DNA from: CAZNPL01 sp964574815
GTDB taxonomy: Bacteria > Planctomycetota > Phycisphaerae > UBA1845
DNA: 64,000 nucleotides
Reading direction: 5' to 3'
Assembly (NCBI GenBank): GCA_964574815.1
Contig: CAZNPL010000012.1
Span: forward strand, 78,256-142,255
Part shown: positions 34,897 through 42,071 of the stretch, one piece after another
Layout of the letters: each line of letters starts with the position of its first letter
How positions within the stretch are numbered: the first letter of the stretch is position 1
The notes under the pieces: generated by a model
The model's database searches: none
What the model saw: only the letters and a program-made list of their open reading frames with translations
Told to the model about the DNA's origin: nothing
Made by a program: the position numbers and the translations under genes

Positions 34897-36795
34897 ATGA
34901 ATCTTAAACGCATGGCAGTGAAAGTTACGGTTTTGAATCTCATCGTGGCGACCGGATTCGCGATGGCGCCCGGCTGTGGCACGAATCCGTTCCTTTCATT
35001 GGAAGATTACCAGCGTGATCTTCTATTGGGCGGGCTGGCGGCTGCGATTCTTCAGAATCTGCAGGGGCAGCCGGACGACGGCGGGGCCGGTCAGCCCGTT
35101 CCGGGCCCCGAGGGTCCTCAGGGGCCGGCTGGTCCTGAAGGACCGCAGGGTCCGGCGGGACCGGAAGGGCCGCAGGGGCCGGAGGGCCCGGAAGGGCCGG
35201 AAGGCCCGCAGGGCGAGCAGGGGCCACAGGGTCCGCAAGGTCCGGCGGGGCCGCCGGGAGCTCCGGGTCCGGAGTTCTTCAACGTGTTTGTTGACGATTT
35301 CTTTGCGGCGGAAGGCACGGGCCGAGGCCGTCTTCCGGTTCGGGCGGTGGAGATCGACGAGCCTGCTCTGGGCCTTTTTCCGCTGCGCGCCACGGGCGGC
35401 GGCAAGGGTGGTGATGCCGTCGCGTACCGCGTGGCTGTCCCCGAGGTGTACGATGAGGGGAACGACGTGACGATGCGCATCAACTTCTACCGGACGGGAT
35501 TCTACGAAGCCTCGTGTTTTGTCTTCCGTCTGGACGCCCGGCGGTTGCGCGCCGGGTCGCCGATCGAGACATACGGTGACGCACGTTGGATTCGCGTGGA
35601 TTCCCCGGGCAACGGCGTGGTGGTCGCGGACGCGTTTGGTGCTACGGGCAACGGATTCGAGGACATGTTTCTGGTTGTGGATCTGCCGATCAACAGCGCG
35701 GCGGGACTGGACTTTCCGGACGACCTGACCGCGTCTGAGTTTCTGGCTTTCGAGTTGAGTACGGATCGGTTCGACGGGCGGAGTTATCAGCTTCTCGGCG
35801 TCGAGTTTTTTGAGTCGGATCCGGGGACAGCTTCGACGAGCGGCGCGACCGTGTTCTTTGATGGCGATGAGATCGAATGCGGTTTCATTGACTGCAACGA
35901 GAACAACGTGCCCGACGACGTCGACATTGCGCGTGAGACGAGCTTTGACTGCAATGAAGACGGCGTGCCGGACGAGTGCGCCGCGTGCCCGCCGCTCGAT
36001 CTTGTGTTCCTGCTGGATACATCGGGTTCGATGGAGGATGAGGGCGCGGCGATTTGCCAGAGCATCGACTCGGTCGTTGAGGACCTGGGGCGGCGAGGCA
36101 TCACGTTGAACCCGGAGGTTCTCGCGATTGCGCCGCGGGAGCTCGAGGATTTGCCGCCTTGCGTGGCGGACCTGTCGGTGAGCGTGGAGGGGCAGTTTGG
36201 TGACGTCGTGGTGCCGGGCGACAACGGCACGTGCCCCGGGACCCTGACCGGCAATCAGGATAGTGAAAAGGATGAGAACTGGGCGCCGGCCACCGCGATC
36301 ATCGCCGAGCAATACCCCTGGTCAGCCGGCGCGATTCGCCTGGTGGTACCGATCAGCGACGAAGGGGCGTGTCTGGGGAGCCAGCCATCCTGCTTCGATC
36401 CGGGCGATGACCGCGACGCCGTCGAGAATGCGATCGCCGTGGCCAACGCGAACGACGTAATCGTTGCGCCGGTAACCGGCGACGGGTCCGACACTTGTGT
36501 GATCACGTTGGCCAATGACCTCGCGGCCGGAACGGGAGGCGTCTCGTTCCAGTCGGAGAACGCGGAGGAACTGGGAGGCGCGATCACGGAGATCGTCGAG
36601 GAGCTTTGCCGCCTGGCCACCGACTGCAATTTGAATCAGATTCCGGACGAGTGTGAGTTGGCGGACGGCACGGCTCAGGACTGCAACGAGAACGGCGTAC
36701 TCGACGAGTGCGATATCGAGAACGGCACGAGTGAGGATTGTCAGCCAAACGGCATTCCGGACGAGTGCGACGGTGGGTGCGAGGAACTGGAGTGA
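34897..36795 (+). CDS. lipoprotein with collagen-like repeats, VWA domain and calcium loops
   Basis: 632 residues from ATG 34897. The N-terminus ends in a lipobox-like APGCG (Cys27). Residues about 67-122 are collagen-like G-x-y triplets (GPQGPAGPEGPQGP and similar). A beta-rich domain spans 125-325. Two DCNENNVPDDVDI-type calcium-loop repeats follow near 330-360. A von Willebrand A-like domain starts at FLLDTSGSMEDEG (about 370), with the MIDAS DxSxS motif. The protein ends in four more DCNxNGxPDECD units. It is probably anchored in the outer membrane and exposed, an adhesion-like mosaic. Collagen-like triplets are rare in bacteria outside specific groups. The ribosome binding site GAAAGGAAG is rather far from the start. 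Confidence 0.78.
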   Translation: MNLKRMAVKVTVLNLIVATGFAMAPGCGTNPFLSLEDYQRDLLLGGLAAAILQNLQGQPDDGGAGQPVPGPEGPQGPAGPEGPQGPAGPEGPQGPEGPEGPEGPQGEQGPQGPQGPAGPPGAPGPEFFNVFVDDFFAAEGTGRGRLPVRAVEIDEPALGLFPLRATGGGKGGDAVAYRVAVPEVYDEGNDVTMRINFYRTGFYEASCFVFRLDARRLRAGSPIETYGDARWIRVDSPGNGVVVADAFGATGNGFEDMFLVVDLPINSAAGLDFPDDLTASEFLAFELSTDRFDGRSYQLLGVEFFESDPGTASTSGATVFFDGDEIECGFIDCNENNVPDDVDIARETSFDCNEDGVPDECAACPPLDLVFLLDTSGSMEDEGAAICQSIDSVVEDLGRRGITLNPEVLAIAPRELEDLPPCVADLSVSVEGQFGDVVVPGDNGTCPGTLTGNQDSEKDENWAPATAIIAEQYPWSAGAIRLVVPISDEGACLGSQPSCFDPGDDRDAVENAIAVANANDVIVAPVTGDGSDTCVITLANDLAAGTGGVSFQSENAEELGGAITEIVEELCRLATDCNLNQIPDECELADGTAQDCNENGVLDECDIENGTSEDCQPNGIPDECDGGCEELE

Positions 36796-36866
36796 CGCGG
36801 CAGCCTGAGCCACAATGGCGGCAGGCGATGCGTTAGAACCCATGCCAGTAACGAGTCGTAGGCGAC

Positions 36867-36900
36867 AAAGCACTGGCGGACGAGTCGCCGGTGGCGTCCA
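36867..36900. repeat. degenerate CACTGGCGG repeat copy
   Basis: CACTGGCGGACGAGTCGCCG, then GTGGCG at 36871-36896, a diverged relative of the copy at 26577. Confidence 0.5.
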
Positions 36901-37024
36901 ATGACGGCTCAGGGATGATCTCTAATAGGTACAGCGGGGGCGGAGCGACGTTGGTTGCTCCGTCCCTGTTTTTGCACGCGATTTCTGCCCGATCCCGTTG
37001 CTCGACAAGACATAATCGGGAAGG

Positions 37025-37318
37025 CTATTCCCGGGACTGCTGATCGAGCATCGCGGTGATCCGTGCGCGCGTTTCGTTGGAGAGGGCGAGATCGGCGGTC
37101 TTGCCCGCGTTTTCCTGTTCGGCGCGGCGGGTCATGGCTTCGTGGAGGAATCTGAGTTGGCGGCCGGCACGGCGGCATGAGCGGCAGCAGAGGGCGTGGA
37201 GTCGGACTGCGAGGCGCTCGCCGAGGGGCAGTCGCCGGTCCAGCGACTCCGAGACGAGTCGGGTGGAATCGTCGCAGGTGAGCGTCAGGATTCGGATGAG
37301 CGTTGACCCGTACTTCAC
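37025..37318 (-). CDS. zinc-finger anti-sigma factor
   Basis: 97 residues from GTG 37316-37318, five bases after the sigma factor's stop and with AAGAG before it; ATG 37348, overlapping the sigma gene, is the alternative. A zinc-binding motif H-x3-C-x2-C (HALCCRSC) is near residue 42, in a helical protein whose start (KYGSTLIRILTLTCDDSTRL) looks like the short anti-sigma/zf-HC2 type. Such proteins hold ECF sigma factors inactive. No membrane segment is present, so it would act in the cytoplasm. Downstream of a sigma factor on the same strand, it is very probably its regulator. Confidence 0.75.
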   Translation of the reverse strand: MKYGSTLIRILTLTCDDSTRLVSESLDRRLPLGERLAVRLHALCCRSCRRAGRQLRFLHEAMTRRAEQENAGKTADLALSNETRARITAMLDQQSRE

Positions 37319-37322
37319 TTTT

Positions 37323-37952
37323 TCACTCTTTCGCGTCGCGTCCGGCAAACCAGTTTTTCTCCAGGCATTGGCGGAGCAGCATTCGGGCGCGGTGCAGGCG
37401 CGTCCATAGATTAGTCGCTGACAGCCCCAGAATCTTACAGGTATCTTTCGCGTCGATCTGCTCGAGCTCGCGCAGGCAGAAGGCGCCGGCCACCGACTCG
37501 GGCAGCTTTGACATACATTCGTCCAGAGCGGCCCAGAACTCCTGTTTGGTCAGTTCCCGGGCGGGGTCCTGGGGCCAGACGGCGACTCTCTTCGTCCACA
37601 CTCCGCGGGCGTCGAAAAGCTCCAGTGCCGGCAGATCGGCTGTGTTGGCATCGTGCTCGGGGGGTGAGGAGCCATGGGCGCGAAAATGGTCCACGATTTT
37701 GCGGCGGAGGATCCCGATGAGCCAGGTTCGTTCGGTGGAGTGGCCACTGAATTCGCTACGGCCTCGCCATGCAGCGAGGAAGGTCTCCTGGACGATTTCC
37801 TCGGCGAGTTCGCGATGTGGTACGCGCAGCACGGCGTATCGGAAGAGGGCGTCGCCGTGGAGGCGAACCCAGTCGGCCGGTTCAGTGCGTGTCGCGGGCG
37901 GGAATGGTTGAGATTCGGCGTGGACGTGGAAATCGGTAGAACGCGTGTTCAT
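37323..37952 (-). CDS. ECF-type sigma-70 factor
   Basis: 209 residues from ATG 37950-37952 (MNTRSTDFHVHAES); the frame is open to 38048 with poorer support. Region 2 is near residues 29-95 (FRYAVLRVPHRELAEEIVQE, then TFLAAWRG and TWLIGILRRKIVDHFR). Region 4 is near 145-200 (LPESVAGAFCLRELEQID, then CKILGLSATNLWTRLHRAR). It would guide RNA polymerase to its own target promoters. The zinc-finger anti-sigma gene starts just after its stop. No ECF-binding promoter motif is recognised nearby. Confidence 0.85.
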   Translation of the reverse strand: MNTRSTDFHVHAESQPFPPATRTEPADWVRLHGDALFRYAVLRVPHRELAEEIVQETFLAAWRGRSEFSGHSTERTWLIGILRRKIVDHFRAHGSSPPEHDANTADLPALELFDARGVWTKRVAVWPQDPARELTKQEFWAALDECMSKLPESVAGAFCLRELEQIDAKDTCKILGLSATNLWTRLHRARMLLRQCLEKNWFAGRDAKE

Positions 37953-38048
37953 CAGAGCCGGGACTCCGTTCTTGGCGACGTGCCGTGCGGACGGGATCTT
38001 CTCATTGGCGGGAGGAATGTACAAGTGCGTCTTGGCCGTCGGCCGCAA

Positions 38049-38637
38049 TCAAAGCGAGGGACTAAGGGGCTGAGGGATTGAGAGACCCGCCAGAGGCGGG
38101 CGCGCTCCGGGGCGAAGGAAGGCGGCTGCCTTCGTCATGCAAGTTGCTGACTCCGCGGAGGTTATGTGTGCGCGACCACGAAGGCCTGAGCGCACAGGCG
38201 GGAAACGCGGCGTTGGTCGCCCTGTGGGACACGATCTCTGGAGGTCCTTCAGTGGCGCGGGACGGACCGGGGGCCAGTTGGTCACGGCGGCTGCATTGAC
38301 CGTTTGGCGGAGCGGATTGTTTTTTCTTGATCGGTTCGACCGGCGGCGTTATGGTAGGTGGGTTCGTGATTCGACGTGGTCGGGGGCGCGGCAGCATGTG
38401 ATGGTTACATTTGCATCGTTGTGGTTTCCTTCTGGAGGCCGCTCGCGCCGGCGGGGCCTCGAGGCGTTGTGCGTGCCTCGGAAAAGGCTCGTGCCCGGTA
38501 CGAACATCGGCGCGCGTACAGCGGCCTTCGGAACCTCTTGGAGGTCGGGACAAAAGCTTCTTTATGAGCTAGACGGGTGCGCGGCGTACGGATGCGTCGC
38601 GTTATGTTGGCATAGTCGTCTTTTTGGAGAGCCGGCA
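38049..38637. other. spacer leading into the graspetide cluster
   Basis: No gene. From about 38379 (GGTCGGGGGCGCGGCAGCAT) the sequence matches the region before precursor 2 (from about 40256, AGTCGGGGGCGGCGGCATGT) and marks the left end of the duplicated graspetide unit. Confidence 0.6.
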
Positions 38638-38796
38638 ATGGAGAAGAAGGAAAAGAAGGAAAGGAAAGAGGTTCCGTTCTTCGCTCGCTTCCTCGAGAAG
38701 CAGGAGTTTCCGCGTGTGAAGTCGGAAGTGAAAGCGGGCCGGTGGTACGTCACGATGAAGTGGCCCTCGGACGATGACGAGTGGCCGACGATGTAG
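38638..38796 (+). CDS. mdnA: microviridin-like graspetide precursor peptide 1
   Basis: 52 residues, ATG 38638, with GGAG (38626-38629) eight to nine bases upstream. A Lys/Glu-rich start is followed by VPFFARFLEKQ (12-22), the recognition helix of microviridin leaders. The core TMKWPSDDDEWPTM (39-52) fits the microviridin pattern T-x-K-[YW]-P-S-D-x-[DE]-[DE]. Thr39, Ser44 and Lys41 are the side-chain donors; Asp45, Asp47 and Glu48 the acceptors for two esters and one amide. No Gly-Gly cleavage site is present. The ester acceptor usually Glu is Asp here, and a WPTM tail extends past the core. The nearest ligase, MdnB-like, starts about 295 bases downstream. The product is expected to be a serine protease inhibitor. 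Confidence 0.88.
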   Translation: MEKKEKKERKEVPFFARFLEKQEFPRVKSEVKAGRWYVTMKWPSDDDEWPTM

Positions 38797-38867
38797 CGTC
38801 GTCGTTCACTGAAGCGTCCTCCCGGCTCGCGAAGATCGGGAGGGCGCGTTATCGAAAGGCCGTATGC

Positions 38868-38891
38868 AGCGGCGGGGATTGTCCTGCCGCT
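38868..38891 (+). terminator. hairpin between precursor 1 and mdnB
   Basis: AGCGGCGGGGA paired with TCCTGCCGCT (with G-U pairs), followed by GTTGCGTTTGGG. It aligns with the hairpin after precursor 2 (40763-40786), including flanking GTTGCGTTTGG. A second hairpin CCTCCCG..CGGGAGG precedes it near 38817-38844. It could limit ligase expression relative to precursor. Confidence 0.6.
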
Positions 38892-39090
38892 GTTGCGTTT
38901 GGGCACGATGTCTCGCTTCGTTCAGCGTCGTGGCAGCGGCACCTGTGAGGGATCTGTGCTTTTCGGTCGGGTTGTTGCGAGGTATGTTGTGGTGGTGTGA
39001 TTTGTTGCGCTTGGGGGCGGAAGCGTCTCTTGCGGGGGGGGGCAGCGAATTGCGATTCGGTTGAAGGCGGACACGGAAGGTGTGAAGAGG

Positions 39091-40086
39091 ATGAGTTCGG
39101 CGGGTTCGGTGGTATTACTGGTCACGCACACGCAGGATCACTTTACGGTTGAGCGTGTCGCGGATGCGCTCGTGCGGCGCGGCGCCGACCCCGTTCGGTT
39201 TGATACGGATCTCTATCCGTCGGAGGTTCGCCTTTCGACGGTGGTGGATGAGCGGGGTCCGCGTTACTTTATGGAAGCAGGCGGGCGTTCGATTTCGGCG
39301 GGGGACATTCAGGCGGTCTGGACGCGAAAGGTCTGGGCTCCGCGGCTCGCGGAGGATCTGGACCCTCGTTTTCGGGAGGCGTGTGTTCGCGAGTCGCGGG
39401 CCGCGCTGCTCGGGTTTCTGGTTGGTCTTCGAGGGGTGCGTTGTGTGAACGATCTCGATCGGGCGATGCGCAGCGAGGACAAGCTGCTTCAACTACGGAT
39501 GGCGAGGGGGGCGGGGTTGCGGGTGCCGAGAACGCTGGTCACCAACGACGGGGAACGGGCCAGGTCGTTCTATCACGAGCTTGGCGGCGCGATGGTGGCC
39601 AAGATGATGACGCCGTTCTCGGTGAGCATGGGCAAGCCTTCGGCGTTTGTGTACACCAGCGACGTTGGGGAGGAGGATCTTGGAGACGCGGGTCAACTGC
39701 GTCACTGCCCGATGATGTTTCAGGAGCGGATTGAGAAGGCGAGGGAGCTTCGGGTGGCTTATGTCGGCGGCAAGGTGTTCAGCGGGTCGGTTGACGCTTC
39801 GCGATCCGCCGAGGGCGGGACGGACTGGCGGCTGGCATCGCCGGATGAATGTCGATGGCAGTCGGCCGAGCTGCCGGATGAGGTAACGGAGAAGCTGGAT
39901 GTCCTCATGGATCGTTTGGGTCTGGCGTTTGGGGCAATCGATCTGATCGTGACGCCGGAGGGTGACCACGTGTTTCTGGAGGTCAACTCGGCGGGCGAAT
40001 GGGGGATGCTGGAGCGGGACCTGGGTCATCCGATCTCCGAGGCTATCGCGGAGGCGTTGCTGGAAGGGGTGTCTGCGGGGCGGTGA
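39091..40086 (+). CDS. mdnB: MdnB/MvdC-like ATP-grasp ligase (omega-amide forming)
   Basis: 331 residues from ATG 39091; GTG 39082 and TTG 39061 are in-frame alternatives. The family start VVLLVTHTQDHFTVERVADA, then VRFDTDLYP, VQAVWTRKVW (about 83), NDLDRAMRSEDKLLQLRMA, GGAMVAKMMTP, CPMMFQERIEKARELRV and the ATP-grasp end FGAIDLIVTPEGDHVFLEVN, GEWGMLERDLGHPIS, are all present and match MvdC/MdnB rather than MvdD. In microviridin biosynthesis this enzyme makes the Lys-Glu amide after the esters are formed. It is downstream of precursor 1, and a decayed mdnC start follows its stop directly. Confidence 0.9.
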   Translation: MSSAGSVVLLVTHTQDHFTVERVADALVRRGADPVRFDTDLYPSEVRLSTVVDERGPRYFMEAGGRSISAGDIQAVWTRKVWAPRLAEDLDPRFREACVRESRAALLGFLVGLRGVRCVNDLDRAMRSEDKLLQLRMARGAGLRVPRTLVTNDGERARSFYHELGGAMVAKMMTPFSVSMGKPSAFVYTSDVGEEDLGDAGQLRHCPMMFQERIEKARELRVAYVGGKVFSGSVDASRSAEGGTDWRLASPDECRWQSAELPDEVTEKLDVLMDRLGLAFGAIDLIVTPEGDHVFLEVNSAGEWGMLERDLGHPISEAIAEALLEGVSAGR

Positions 40087-40200
40087 CGACACCGAATTGT
40101 CACCAAGAGCGAAGCCAACAGGCCTGTCGAACGTCTGTCCGACAGTTGAGCTGCTCGGCGGCCGGGTGGAGGTGGCGGTGTGGCCCGCTTCTGGCGAGCG
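40083..40200 (+). pseudogene. 5' remnant of a second mdnC/mvdD ligase gene
   Basis: Starts at GTGACG, overlapping the mdnB stop. GTGACGACACCG, TCACCAAGAGCGA and CGAACGT align in order with ATGACGGTACTG, TCACCAAGAGCGA and CGAACGT at the start of the intact mdnC (40942). Two small indels shift the frame within 40 bases, and similarity fades after about 100 bases. A gene copy that has decayed away. Confidence 0.65.
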
Positions 40201-40517
40201 TCCTATTTTTCCTTGAATCTCTCTCCGGGCGCGGTTAGCGTCGAGGTTTTGAGGAGTCGGGGGCGGCGGCATGTGAAGGTCATTCTTCGTTATGGCGGCC
40301 GCTTGGTTGTGAAGGGGCCGGCGAGCGGTTGAAGCTCGCTGTATTGCGCGTGCGCAGGAGAGGCTGCAGCGAGTCGGTCAGGGATGATCATTCGGATGTG
40401 CAGCTGCATTCAGACCTTTTCGTGGACAGGAAAGAAGGACACATCTGAAATTGGACGAGCACGCGGGGCACGGTGCATCGCGTGATCTTGACGTCATCAC
40501 TTTTTGGAGTTCCGACA
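40201..40517. other. decayed and duplicated spacer before precursor 2
   Basis: No gene. From about 40256 it resembles the region before precursor 1. The run CACTTTTTGGAGTTCCGACA right before the ATG resembles the one before precursor 1 (GTCTTTTTGGAGAGCCGGCA). Confidence 0.6.
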
Positions 40518-40685
40518 ATGAAGGAGAAAAGCGAGCAGGAGAGGAAAGAAGTTCCGTTCTTTGCGCGGTTTCTCGAGAAGCAGGACTTTCCCTGCGTCAA
40601 GACCGACCTGAAGGCTGCGAAGGGGCCGCCGCGCGTCACCTTGAAGTGGCCATCGGACGATGACGAAGATTGGCCGACGATCTAG
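40518..40685 (+). CDS. mdnA2: microviridin-like graspetide precursor peptide 2
   Basis: 55 residues, ATG 40518, GGAG at 40506-40509. Residues 1-22 match precursor 1 (KEVPFFARFLEKQ at 10-22). The core TLKWPSDDDEDWPTI (41-55) has the same donors Thr41, Lys43, Ser46 and acceptors Asp47, Asp49, Glu50, with one extra Asp before Trp. The segment between leader and core differs (FPCVKTDLKAAKGPPR against FPRVKSEVKAGRWY), and the single Cys may be reactive. The shared leader means both ligases can probably act on both peptides. The intact MdnC-like ligase begins about 255 bases downstream, with an mdnB remnant between. Confidence 0.88.
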   Translation: MKEKSEQERKEVPFFARFLEKQDFPCVKTDLKAAKGPPRVTLKWPSDDDEDWPTI

Positions 40686-40762
40686 CCTCGGCGTTCTCTC
40701 AAGCATCCGTCGGGTCGGTTTTTGAGGGCCGACAGAGTGCAGATTTCGAGGAAGCCTCATCC

Positions 40763-40786
40763 AGCGGCGGGAATCTTCCCGCCGCT
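40763..40786 (+). terminator. perfect hairpin between precursor 2 and the ligase
   Basis: AGCGGCGGGAA (40763-40773), loop TC, TTCCCGCCGCT (40776-40786), then GTTGCGTTTGG. Homologous to 38868-38891. A likely attenuator or partial terminator after the precursor. Confidence 0.65.
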
Positions 40787-40837
40787 GTTGCGTTTGGACC
40801 GGGGTTCCTGTTAAGAGATGCCTGAGATCGCAAAAGG

Positions 40838-40939
40838 ACGAATTCGGCAGGAACGAGGGTGATGCTGATTGGGCATACCGAGAATCCCTTTACGGTGGAG
40901 CCCATTTCGGGTTCGCCGCCGGACGGGAGGAGTGACCGG
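40838..40939 (+). pseudogene. 5' remnant of a second mdnB/mvdC ligase gene
   Basis: Aligned codon by codon without gaps to the start of the intact mdnB, it reads TNSAGTRVMLIGHTENPFTV against MSSAGSVVLLVTHTQDHFTV; the start ATG is now ACG. After the next few codons it diverges, ending in a stop right at the mdnC start. Its only later content is the mdnC ribosome binding site (GGGAGGAG at 40925-40932). Confidence 0.75.
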
Positions 40940-40941
40940 GC

Positions 40942-41946
40942 ATGACGGTACTGATTATCACCAAGAGCGACGACAACGAGTGTGTGCCGAACGTGATTCG
41001 TGCGGTCGAGGAGCGGGGCGGGCGGGCGGTGCGGTTCGATACGGATCGATTCCCGACGGAGGTCGAGGTGTCCCTGGCTTATGAGCGGGGATCTGCATCG
41101 TATCGGGTGCGTTCGGGGGAAGAAGAGGTCGATCTCGGTGACGTGTCGGCGGTCTGGTATCGGCGCACGCGGTTCGGCGGCGGGATTCCCGAGACGATGG
41201 ACCATCAGCTCCGGTCGGCTTCGGTCAAGGAATCGGGTGCGGTGGTGCTGGGGATGATTGCGAGTCTCGGTGCGTTTCATCTCGATCCGGTGCTGACGAT
41301 CCGTCGGGCGAGTCACAAGCCGCTGCAGTTGAAGGTTGCGCGGGCGGTGGGCCTGGAGACGCCGGAGACGTTGATCTCGAATTCGCCGGAGGCGGTGCGA
41401 AGGTTTGTGGGGGTGCGCAGCGGCGGGGTCGTGACGAAGATGATGACGTCGTTCGCGGTGTTTGATGAGCAGGGGGCGGAACAGGTGGTGTTCACGACGC
41501 CGGTTTCGGACGCGGACCTAGTGGATCTCGACGGGCTGCGGTACTGCCCGATGATGTTTCAGGAGCGGATTCCCAAGAAGCTGGAGCTTCGGACGACGAT
41601 CGTGGGCGACCGAGTGTTCACGGCGTCGATCGACCCCCGGCTGGAAGAGCGCGCGGGGGAGGACTGGCGGCGGGCGGGGACGGAACTGGTCGAGCAGTGG
41701 CGGGAGTACACTTTGCCAAGCGACGTTGAGGCCAAGCTCCTCAAGTTGATGGATGCGTTGAACCTGAACTACGGGGCGATCGACATCATTGTCGCGCCCG
41801 ACGATCGCCACGTGTTTCTGGAGATCAACCCGGCCGGAGAGTTCTTCTGGCTGGAATTGGCCCCCGGCTTCCCGATTTCGGGGGCGTTGGCCGATGTGCT
41901 GCTGGATCGGGCGGCGCGCCGCGAACACCCCGGGGCGTCCGTGTGA
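40942..41946 (+). CDS. mdnC: MdnC/MvdD-like ATP-grasp ligase (omega-ester forming)
   Basis: 334 residues from ATG 40942, with GGGAGGAG nine bases upstream. Typical MvdD/MdnC features: MTVLIITKSDDNECVPNVIR, VRFDTDRFPTEV, VSAVWYRRTRFGGGIP (about 70), GMIASLGAFHLDP, RRASHKPLQLKVARAVGLETP (across about 130-150), GGVVTKMMTSFAVFD, CPMMFQERIPKKLELRTT and VFLEINPAGEFFWLEL. This enzyme forms the two side-chain esters (Thr-Asp, Ser-Glu/Asp) first in microviridin maturation, after binding the PFFARFLE leader. The reading frame is intact and full length. It converges with the protease gene beyond a shared terminator. Confidence 0.92.
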   Translation: MTVLIITKSDDNECVPNVIRAVEERGGRAVRFDTDRFPTEVEVSLAYERGSASYRVRSGEEEVDLGDVSAVWYRRTRFGGGIPETMDHQLRSASVKESGAVVLGMIASLGAFHLDPVLTIRRASHKPLQLKVARAVGLETPETLISNSPEAVRRFVGVRSGGVVTKMMTSFAVFDEQGAEQVVFTTPVSDADLVDLDGLRYCPMMFQERIPKKLELRTTIVGDRVFTASIDPRLEERAGEDWRRAGTELVEQWREYTLPSDVEAKLLKLMDALNLNYGAIDIIVAPDDRHVFLEINPAGEFFWLELAPGFPISGALADVLLDRAARREHPGASV

Positions 41947-42008
41947 ATCAGCGCAATTCGCCCCATACGCCGGTTCGAACCGCTCGTGTCTCCCGCGAAG
42001 AAACGAGC

Positions 42009-42055
42009 CTCAGGGGTAAGCCGGGCCATCGTCCGCGACCCGGTTTACCCCTGAG
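42009..42055. terminator. bidirectional terminator between mdnC and the protease gene
   Basis: CTCAGGGGTAAGCCGGG (42009-42025) pairs with CCCGGTTTACCCCTGAG (42039-42055), one G-T pair in 17. It lies between two convergent genes, 62 bases after mdnC and 16 bases after the protease stop. Confidence 0.75.
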
Positions 42056-42071
42056 ATTCAACGAAAACTGA

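Noticed and set aside
38137..38637. A long in-frame N-terminal extension of graspetide precursor 1
   Set aside because: The leader must start near PFFARFLE. GGAG is placed correctly before ATG 38638 and is conserved before precursor 2.
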